Shown here piece after piece: positions 1 to 8,697 of a stretch of DNA of 33,839 bases (position 1 is its first letter; every line of letters starts with the position of its first letter). The position numbers and the translations under genes were made by a program. The stretch spans positions 1 to 33,839 of the forward strand of contig KV920918.1 in assembly GCA_002081555.1 (NCBI GenBank). Reading direction: 5' to 3'. The DNA is from Protostelium mycophagum (Eukaryota > Evosea > Variosea > Protosteliida > Protosteliaceae). The notes beneath the pieces were generated by a model that saw only the letters and a program-made list of their open reading frames with translations, made no database searches and was not told the origin of the DNA.

Positions 1-321
1 ATTATATTTATATTTGTATTTATATTATATTTATATTACATTTATATTTATATTTATTCTCAAGAGACAGCGGAAAGTACTTTTGAAACAAGTTTCATAC
101 TTTGCTTTGATGTCCTTTTGACATGCGTAAAAAAGTATTGCAACTTCTACGCCACTTTTCTCAAGCCACCATAAGAGTATGAAACTTAAGTATGAAAGTA
201 CAAAAATTTTCCGTTAAGAATATAATTATATTTATATTTATATTTATATTAAATTTATACTTCTCATCATTACATATATTTGAAATATGTTATATTAAAT
301 TTGTTTTTTGTTTTGCTTCAT
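1..321. repeat. AT-rich (TATATT)n low-complexity tract
   Basis: The first 56 bases and roughly bases 221-321 are built of TATATT/TTTATA words with almost no G or C. The tract is interrupted by the MITE at 57-220, with the same repeat on both sides, so the element landed inside a simple repeat. The open frames that cross it are compositional artefacts. I see no gene here. Confidence 0.85.
57..220 (+). mobile_element. MITE copy 1, Tc1/mariner-like (TA target duplication)
   Basis: This is a 164-bp non-coding element with imperfect terminal inverted repeats. The left end reads TTCTCAAGAGACAGCGGAAA and the right end, reverse-complemented, starts TTCTTAACGGAAAATTTTTG. The inverted homology continues inward: both arms carry AAGTTTCATACT. 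A TA dinucleotide flanks both ends (55-56 and 221-222), which is the target duplication expected of the Tc1/mariner superfamily. A second copy lies at 19564-19729 in the same orientation with most bases identical. No transposase is present, so it would be non-autonomous. It sits inside an AT-rich simple repeat. The superfamily call rests only on the TA duplication and terminal repeats. Confidence 0.8.
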
Positions 322-651
322 TTGTGATCCTCTGCAGCCGAAAACATCTCAAAAAATCCACCAGAAAAAAATTCTCAACATTAGATTCTTTGTATATCCT
401 ATTCACGGTTGCGTACCGTGATTTCACGTCGACTAACCGTGTCCCTCGAATATATAACGAAGAGTCAATACTAAAAATACCTTGGATTGTGATCCTCTGC
501 AGCCGAAAACATCTCAAAAAATCCACCAGAAAAAAATTCTCAACATTAGATTCTTTGTATATCCTATTCACGGTTGCGTACCGTGATTTCACGTCGACTA
601 ACCGTGTCCCTCGAATATATAACGAAGAGTCAATACTAAAAATACCTTGGA
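322..651. repeat. Two tandem copies of a 165-bp unit
   Basis: Bases 322-486 and 487-651 are two apparently identical direct copies of a 165-bp unit. The period is a multiple of three, so frames stay open through both copies on each strand. Each unit holds an arm CACGGTT that can pair with the nearby ACCGTG (short hairpin, 5-nt loop) or with AACCGTG about 24 nt further on, so two exclusive stems are possible. Perfect identity suggests a recent duplication or an assembly artefact. On the minus strand the copies lie just after the last exon-like block of the unrecognised gene at 640-1271 and could be part of its 3' region. Confidence 0.85.
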
Positions 652-1271
652 GCACGTCCTGATACCGCCACACCAATAGAAGCCTTCTGTGGGTTTGGAA
701 AGAAATGTTTCATGATCCTTTCAAACTCTTCATTGGATATTGGCCCGGTATAATCGAGCTGATCACGAGTCATCATTTGTCGTAAAGAGGTTGTTTCTTG
801 GCAAATTTTATCATTCAAAGCATATAATTATTTGTGGACTTCTCCAAAATAAAGAAGAAATGATGAAAATCACTCACTCTATCTTGCAGAAGGCCAATCT
901 CTTCTGGCACATCACGGAGGTAAGAGGTAGGTATTGGTTCTAGACGTGCTAGAGCTCTCAATCTCCTCTTCTCTATAAAATCTGTCGAAAGTCTGGATCT
1001 GATGACCCTTTCCAATGGTTCTGTAGAGGGTGTGGTGTATGACTGATATCTTGAGTTCATATGGAGATGATTTTGTACATACACGAATGTATAATGGACC
1101 AGCCACTTGAAGGGAAGGTATCGATTTTTGCTTCAAACATGTATTAAGAAGCCTGCCATGAGGCGCGCTCTTGAGAGATGAGATCATCATTGTTTCGGAT
1201 TTTCTGCGATCTGAGATCCGTTTCATAGAATTGCGCAGATTCGACAACAAGATGAATGATGACCAAATCAA
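640..1271 (-). CDS. Unrecognised minus-strand gene, 2-3 exons
   Basis: I do not recognise this gene. Exon-like blocks read from about 1271 or 1226 (starts MIWSSF or MKRISDRRKS), through a block with EPLERVIRSRLSTDFIEKRR and PTSYLRDVPEEIGLLQDR, to a block with RDQLDYTGPISNEEF and RIMKHFFPNPQKAS. The second block ends at a good donor (GTGAGTGATT, near 860). The N-terminus is basic and free of acidic runs, which would suit a mitochondrial presequence, but that is inference. The gene is divergent from the CIAPIN1 gene with under 50 bp between starts. The phase between the second and third blocks does not close with the donor and acceptor I see, so the exon structure is incomplete. The 3' end may run into the 165-bp repeats. 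Confidence 0.35.
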
Positions 1272-1317
1272 AACCTCATAGATCCATCACAACAGCGTGA
1301 ATCGACAGAAAGAAGAC

Positions 1318-2177
1318 ATGACCGTCTCAACACCAACATTCATCACAAGTGCACAGATAACAGAGACTGTGAAGAACTTGGCAGCAGGAGCTACCGTCCA
1401 TGTTAAAGAAAAGGTCTGGTATGAGCCTGTTGCCTCTCAGGACTCCAAAAAAGATGCCAGCACTGAACGCGACATTATTCTGGCCCTCACTTCCGCCGGT
1501 CTGGTAGACGTAAAGAAGGTCTCTTCAACAAATGTGGACGCCAATCATGAAGAGGTTGAGGTAAGATCACTCTTTATTGTTTAATGTGATGAATGAGATT
1601 CTCATTTTGAAAGATCGTTGCCACAAAGCCAACTTGGGCTGCTGGCGCCTCCTCATCGCTGAAATTAAAGCCTTCTACCGGTGCTCCAGCCAAGAAGGTG
1701 AACCTTATTTTCCTCACCTGTACTAAAATCATTAGTGGACTCTCCCTGCTGACGATGAAGAGCTCGCCGATGAAGACAACCTTTTAGACGAAGAAGACCT
1801 CGCCAAACCAAAGAAGGGTACGTCTTCATCTTTTCCATGGACGATGTCTGATCATTATAGTGGATGACTGCGAGGTGGGACTTGATGGTAAGCGAACAGC
1901 CTGCAAGAACTGCACTTGTGGAAGAAAAGAAGAATTAGAACAACAGGTCGAAGTTCCAAAGTCATCATGTGGAAACGTAAGCCCATTACAAGCGATTCTA
2001 ATTACATGATTTATTAATGACGTTTTGTGTATTTCTTTAGGTATTTTTTGCAATTGACGCTCCTTACAGTGCTACCTCGGTGATGCTTTCCGATGTGGAG
2101 GATGTCCATATTTGGGCCAGCCTGCCTTCAAGCCAGGAGACAAGGTCGAGCTCTCTCTGGACTCTGCAGACATATAA
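1318..2177 (+). CDS. CIAPIN1: Anamorsin/DRE2 (CIAPIN1) cytosolic Fe-S assembly protein
   Basis: Five exons (about 1318-1560, 1614-1697, 1736-1817, 1861-1976, 2070-2177) give about 210 residues. In yeast and human, DRE2/anamorsin binds Fe-S clusters and passes electrons from the diflavin reductase TAH18/NDOR1 to the cytosolic Fe-S assembly machinery. The C-terminal half is diagnostic. A linker with [22 protein letters not shown] is followed by a first cysteine cluster C-x10-C-x2-C-x-C (ending ACKNCTC) and a second cluster C-x2-C-x7-C-x2-C ([15 protein letters not shown]), then [18 protein letters not shown]. The N-terminal part, about 80 residues, is shorter than the methyltransferase-like domain of animal anamorsin. 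The ATG at 1318 is the first in frame. An alternative last exon, joining after GDK to an acceptor near 2210, is also open but less like the family. Confidence 0.93.
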
Positions 2178-2552
2178 ATAATTATATGATTTTGAGATTT
2201 TATTTTACAGAATTTAGTTTTGATCAATGACAATGGAAGATCAATTACATTGAAGGGTTCTCATCCATCACCAAGAGCTGAGCACGATACTTCTATATCG
2301 CCGGTTTTATGTTGAAAGAGTTCCTCTCATCTTTGAATGACAATCCATTCCCTTCAGAGTCACGTGATCTCCGCACAAAAATAACCTGCCGGCAGCCTGA
2401 TTTGCAAACTTTGACCAACACAACTACTTTGAAACTCATGATCCAAAAGTCGTGCTGAAAAGATGCCTTCTCATTTAGAACCAATCTCGCCACCTGAGAG
2501 ATCGGACACAGTGATGTAAGTGTGGAAGCTGATTTGTTTCATCGCCTAAGAG
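2178..2552. other. Spacer between CIAPIN1 and the AMP deaminase gene
   Basis: No gene is supported here. A possible alternative CIAPIN1 terminal exon (about 2211-2315) could be spliced from the GDK codon. A short ATG frame at 2463 (MPSHLEPISPPERSDT) with a donor GTAAGTG could be an upstream exon of the deaminase gene, but its phase does not fit the next exon. The stretch probably holds the CIAPIN1 3' end and the next promoter. Confidence 0.5.
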
Positions 2553-5500
2553 ATGTCGATGACAGCACCTTCAAACACAACTATGTATAAAAATGGCACT
2601 TGAGCGGTGATCTGGAAAATGGTGAATCATACATATGATGACTCTTTATCAGCTTCCGTGTGGATCAGAAAGTCAATCCTGAACCTGATGACTCACAATA
2701 CACCAAAATCAGGCAGAACAGAATTGAGAAGGAGACCATCGGTACTCTCTCAGGAGAGTAAGTTTCATTTTGTAATCCTTTTCAATCACTCATCTTGGCA
2801 GCATCCTTGCAAGTGAGGTGCAGACGGCATCAAGGCTCATCCTCGACGCTTATAGCAGGAGAAAAAAGTACTACACACCTTACGATCCAAACAATAAAGA
2901 ATCATGTACAGATGCGGGCTCGATCGAGGAGGTACTCTCCATCCGATTTTCACCAACATCACATCTCACAGTTGTCCATCTCGGTTGTAGACGGAGTCAT
3001 GCTCGCCGTGAAGGGGGAGGAGGAGGTCTACCGCCGCCCCTTGTCACTAGAAGAATTCATTTCAGACTACCACTACCTTCTCTTGGTTGCCTCTTGTGAG
3101 TAACTCACCTTGCAAAAAAGTCTGAAAACCCCAGCGGGCCCAGTCAAGTCTTTCACTTATCAAAGATTGAAGTTTTTGGAGACAAAGTTTAATCTGCACA
3201 AACTGTTGAATGATAAGAGGGAAGCGGAGGGCACTCAAAGTGACCCCAAAGACTTCTCTAATGTGGTGAAGGTGGATACACATATCCACTTGGGTGAGCT
3301 ATTTTTAGACCACTTGTCTATCTGACATTTTGACAAAGCTGCTGCCATGACATCAGGACATCTACTGAATTTTATAAAGAGGAAGGCAATGAACAATCCA
3401 GATGTATGTCTTTAACAAATATTGGCTTGAATTCAACTATATTGAAATATATATTTTTTGACATAAATGCATTTCTTGTACATTTTTCCGATGATGTGAA
3501 AGAGTTTTGAATTTTAAACTGAAATCTCTTCAGGACGAAGTGTTAGTCACCAGGGATGGGAGAAAGCAAACACTAGAACAAGTCTTTCAACAGGTCAATT
3601 TGAGCCCGAGTGATCTCACAGTACATTCTCTGGACGTCTTTGCGGACAATACCTTTCAGCGATTCGACAATTTCAACAACAAATACAACCCGTTTGGATT
3701 TTCTGAGCTCCGGACAGTCTTTTTGAAGACAGATAATTATAATAAGGTAATGATATCATTTCCACTGTTTTCTGTACAAATACGAAGAGTCTATTTTTGG
3801 ATTTCCCGCCAAAACACTCTGTGTTGTCGAGATATCAAACGGATTCTTGAAGCTGAGGTATTACAGGGGACTTACTTCGCGGAACTGACTCAGGAGCTTA
3901 TCGATCAACTTGAAATCTCCAAGACGAACAAGGCGGAGTACAGATTGTCAATATACGGAAGATCTCCGCGGGAGTGGGACGATCTGGCCCAGTGGGTGGA
4001 GAATAACCATCTAGGATCTAAAGTGAATCGCTGGATCATCCAAGTCCCGAGAGTTTACGATGCGTGGAAGACGATGGGGGCGATCTCATCATTTCAACAG
4101 ATGATGAACAGTGAGTATATTTTGCTTTGTGACAAAGCAAGTGTGTCTATTTTTTAGAATGCATTCGGTGCATATGATCGTTTTATGTCTATGTAAATGC
4201 ACTACAAATAGATCAAAGCATCTTTACCACAATTTTGATGAAACCAAAATGTCCTGTTCGTTGTAGATGAGATGTGCATTAAAACACTAAGAGATTCAGA
4301 TGTATTCGAGCCCCTATTTAAGGTGTTCATATCACCAGAGAGTAACCCTGTCTTATACTCCTTCTTGCAGCAAGTCTCAGGTTTCGATTCAGTGGACGAC
4401 GAGTCCAAACCAGAGGGACAATTTGTGTTGGAGTGAGTTTATATGATTGTCTGTATATGGTATCATTCCGACCTTGCAGAGACCATCGGTAATTTAAATC
4501 ATCACTGATTGACAAAGGCATCTTCCCTCTTCTCCATCTGAATGGAACTTCCTACACAACCCACCATATGCTTATTGGATGTATTACATGTGGTGAGTGT
4601 CACTTATGACAAAGTATTGTCTTGACATGTTCAGGGCGAACTTGACATCATTGAATTCACTGAGAGCGATGAGGGGTCTAGGTAACATTCATCACAAAAA
4701 TACAGATGCTGGCGCTGCGCGTCCATACAAAAATTTGCATTATTCAACACCTTCAATTCCTCATCCAAATCAGCCCCATTTGATTGGCGTCCACATTCGG
4801 GGGAGTCTGGAGATGTGAATCACCTTGCCGCATCTTTTCTACTATCAAGAGGAATTAACCATGGAATCAACCTGGAGAAAAGTACCCCCCTCCAATACTT
4901 GTACTATATCTCACAAATCGGCTTGGCCGTGTCACCGCTCAGTAACAATGCTCTATTTTTAGGTTGGGATTTTGAATGACGTGTGTCATCGTGACACGTG
5001 ACAGATTTCAAACGAAACCCCTTCCCTTCCTTCTTCAAGAGAGGTCTCAATGTGTCCTTGTCTACTGATGACCCTCTGGTGATTTAAAATGGGTATTCGA
5101 CGATTTAAAATCTTGCAGCAATTCCACCTCACACAAGACCCTTTGTTGGAAGAATACGCAATTGCTGCAAAGCGCTGGCGGTTGTCTTCCTGCGATCTTT
5201 CCGTGAGTTGGAATAAAATTTGGTTGGAATTTCATTGACTTTTGTAGGAAATTGCGAGGAATTCGGTCCTGCAGAGTGGCTTCACACACGAACAGAAGAT
5301 GGAGTGGATAGGACCAGATTATTTGAAACGAGGCCCTGAAGGGAACGGTACGTCCACCGTTGTAAAGGATATCACCTGATCTGTACAGCCGTGCACTTTA
5401 CAAATATACCCAATGTGAGAGCTAAATATAGGCACGAGACATTAGAAGAAGAGCTCGCGGAGCTGCACGCTCATTCAGCACAAAAAATGCCCATCTCTCC

Positions 5501-8317
5501 AGTACTCATACAATTGCTCTATCCTAAACAAGGTCCGGTTCTTGATGAAGATTTTATTGAATCTTTTGTAGTTTCTACCGTGAATAAGTCGGATATAGAG
5601 GCTGGTATGCTGTTTCAAGAAGGGGTCAATCTGAGGGGAAAATACGCAGTCGATTACAACAAAGTCACTCCTCAGTCACCTAACGAAGAGCGGGTACGTG
5701 TTTATGTACACTTCGATCTCTTCATGTTTTGTATAAGAACGATGTGCGTGAATGAGTCCTCAATGATGACCCTTCACAGACTCTGCAAGTTATAGATGGT
5801 GTTTACCAGGTCTTGCGGGGCTCCTCCTCCGCTTGCATAAATTGCGTCGATTCACCGGCGGTGGTAGAATGCTCTGAATGCTCCCGACAACTCCGCACCA
5901 CTTTCAAACTGTGCCGAGTATGTGATGACGTGTTGCATCGTCATCCCAACAAAAGGACACACTTCCGCAACTCTTGCAGAGGTCTGAAAGTCTGGAAATT
6001 TCTTACACTGACAACTGTCTTAGTGCATGACCCTCTATTCACTCCAGTCCCGTGGGTGGAGTTCTGCCAAGATCTCCTAAAAATAGAATTCATAAGAGAA
6101 GACGATCGTTGTAAAAGTCTTGCTCAAATGAGACTTGAAGTGTTGGGGTTAAACTATGACATGCATTGTCTGTTCAACGGGTTCATTGAGAAAGAACTCT
6201 TGAAGAAATCCCAGACAGATTTCCAACACGTCGCGAAGGTGATTTTCACGTTAAATGCACATCTTGATTGGTTAAGGTTGACACCCACATTCAAGCTCTA
6301 TCGGCACCTTCAGCATCACATCTGCTTTCCTTCATCAAAGAGAAACTGCAGAATAACCCGGCCGTAAGCCCCTCTCCGTCTTTCGATCTCAAAATGTACA
6401 GGACAAAGTCATACAAGAACAAGGCAAAGAGATCAACTTAAGTACCGCATTCGAGCGCCTTCGTATTCCATTAAATCATTTCACATTGGACACACTCGAC
6501 ATGAGAGCTGTACCCAACGGTACTGGCAACAGATTGGCCGAGTCCTTCGACCCTTTTTCGAAGCAGGACCTCCGCAGCGTATTCCTCAAGGTGATCTAAA
6601 AATAGAACGTCAGATACAAACGAGTTGTAGAGGGACAACTACATGGACGGCCAATACTACGGCGAATTGCTCAGCGAAGTGGTGAGAAAAATGGAAGACA
6701 GGAACTACCTAAAAACAGAACTGCGCATCACAGTATACGGAAAGGGCGAGACAGAATGGTTTGACCTCTCGAGGTGGCTCGATTCCCATCCTCAATTGCA
6801 GTCGGAGAGCAACAGGTGGTATATACAAGTACCGAGAACTTATCACGTCTTGAAAGAGCACAAAAGAGTGGAGAATTTCCAGGAATTCCTCGATTGTGAG
6901 CAGTTGTATTTTCGCAGAGATGGATTCATCTGATCTCTTCGTCTGTTTAAAGACAGTAAAATCCCATTCTATTCTATGTTATGAAAAGTAATATTGAAAC
7001 TCTTAGATGTCTTCAAGCCTCTCTTCGAAGCCACAGCAGATCCTGAGTCAGATCCGATACTTGCTTCTCTTCTGAACGATTGCATCTCTGGCTTCGATTC
7101 CGTAGATCAAGAAGTGCGTGAAGTTCGTTGTAGACGTAGTTGTAGACTGACCACCACAGATCAGCGGGGACGATATCACGGCATATGCCATACACGTTCT
7201 GCCGATCAACTGGAACAGCAGGAGGAACCCACCTTATAACTACTATATGTATTATATGTATGCCAACATCCAGTCACTCAACTGTTTTCGAGCCAGCCGA
7301 GGGCTCAGTATCCTGACAGAAAATTGCCTAAACCTTAACAAACTCTTTGAGTTTTTTTCCATAAGTTAATCTGTTTTGCGGCTTTGCCGCGAAGACGATC
7401 TTCTGTTGCTTTAGGTGCATATTGTTCATTTTCCGACATGAAATATATTTTTTCACACAACAGTATATCTTTTCTTGACTGTACAGACACATTTACTTTT
7501 AAGCCACATTGTGGGGAAGAGGGCAGCATGTCACATCTGAGCGGGGGATTTCTATTGGCTGACGGAATCTGTCACGGCCTCAACCTTCAACATTCCGCGG
7601 CACTCCAGTACATGTATTTTCTGTCTGATATACCCATCGCGATGTCGCCCCTCAGTGAAGACGTCTCTTGCACCCCGTATGAATCCAACCCCTTTGGAAC
7701 TTTCTTCAAGGTAAATCGATAAACATTTTGATAAATCCAATTGAAGATGTACAGAGAGGCCTGAACGTGTCTCTGGCCACCGATGCGCCGTTACAACTTC
7801 ACACCACAGAAGAGCCACTTTTAGAAGAGTGACAACTCTACAGTGGGCCGCTTCTCAGAGGTCTCAAGCACCAGGGTGTTTTATAGAAGACATTCATATA
7901 ACCAAGAAACGAAACTTGTGAAAAAGATATCCATGCTAGGCCAATACAAGACGGACCACCAACTCCACTCCATGTTGACCATCGGGGCCTCAACCCCACC
8001 GGACCGAATGGTATATCTATCTATGCTGTCAGATGTCAATCTGAGAGTTTTGACAGGAGGGCGTGTCAGTGTCACAAAGACTGGACCTGCCAATCATTCC
8101 CGAGCGGAGACCTGTCAGTGTAGCCCTTGTCTCCACGAGAATCTCCATACCTGTACCGAGCATCAACCAACACAAGAGACTCATCTCCAGAGAGACTGTC
8201 CAGACACAAGCTGTACAGATAAAGACGTTACCCGTCGCGTTGCCACCAGTAGTTGAAAGAAGGCCACCGCCACCAAAGATTAAGACGACGAGACAGCCTC
8301 CGCGCAAATACAGATAA
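2553..8317 (+). CDS. Double-domain AMP deaminase: active domain fused to a pseudo-deaminase with zinc finger
   Basis: One multi-exon gene encodes two AMP deaminase domains in series. AMP deaminase converts AMP to IMP and ammonia in the cytosol. Domain 1 (about 2653-5460) keeps the adenosine/AMP deaminase active site: [36 protein letters not shown] and SLSTDDP. It ends [20 protein letters not shown] and, in the same exon (5391-5695), runs into the N-terminal part of domain 2. Domain 2 carries a Cys/His finger (about 5823-5990), then [21 protein letters not shown] and LATDAP. One metal histidine, the second Asp of the TDDP motif and the KYNP motif are therefore missing. The C-terminus is a basic proline-rich tail ending PRKYR. 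Start at 2553 is chosen because its short exon joins in phase to the exon at 2653. The frame near 7830 is unresolved (see findings). Confidence 0.85.
5823..5990 (+). other. Cys/His zinc-finger (B-box-like) insertion within deaminase domain 2
   Basis: This coding segment contains ACINC, VECSEC and [12 protein letters not shown] followed by KRTH, i.e. three C-x2-C pairs and then spaced histidines. That pattern resembles B-box-type zinc-binding modules. It directly follows [11 protein letters not shown], which corresponds to [11 protein letters not shown] in domain 1, where no such insertion exists, so the finger was inserted into the N-terminal portion of the second deaminase domain. A 45-nt stretch after it (about 5982-6026) has a donor-like GTCTGA and acceptor TTAG and may be an intron; the frame is open either way. 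The likely role is metal-dependent folding or protein contact; that is inference. Confidence 0.7.
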
Positions 8318-8697
8318 ATTGGTTGTTATCATGTTCCCTTTTGATGATGTTGAACATTCAACAACCAACAGAAACTCATAAGAATGTAGAAGTCGAGGAA
8401 GTTGATCTGAGGGTCTCATGCCTTGGATCAAAACCAATGATCCTTCGTGGAGATGAATGCTGGATGGATGATGGTTCGCATCTAAAACATCCTTCGGTGA
8501 TGGACTCTGAAATAAAGAGAATAAGACAAGCCCCTTGGCATTCAGAGACAAGTTGGAGTTCGTTGCAACTGTCAAAAACGGGCAACGTGTTGTTTTTGCC
8601 GCAAAACAAACTGACTGTGGCACAACCAACATTAGATTTCTCTATCCGCAGATCAACGATCTCTGCAGTATTTATATTTAAGAGTTGATGAAACTCA
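8318..8697. other. Spacer with unsupported open frames
   Basis: Both strands have open frames here. One plus-strand frame (8540-8690) reads FRDKLEFVATVKNGQRVVF then AAKQTDCGTTNIRFLYPQIN and ends just before the ankyrin gene start. It looks protein-like, but I could not connect it to a start or splice site. A minus frame from 8726 overlaps the ankyrin gene start. I recognise no family and annotate no gene. Confidence 0.4.

Noticed and set aside
192-676. Open frames on both strands across the AT-rich and 165-bp repeat region
   Set aside because: They are open because the repeat period is a multiple of three and the composition is AT-rich; no family resemblance, no start context.
2463-2515. Possible upstream first exon of the deaminase gene (MPSHLEPISPP...)
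   Set aside because: The donor is good but joining it to the next exon gives a frame with stops; the ATG at 2553 fits in phase.
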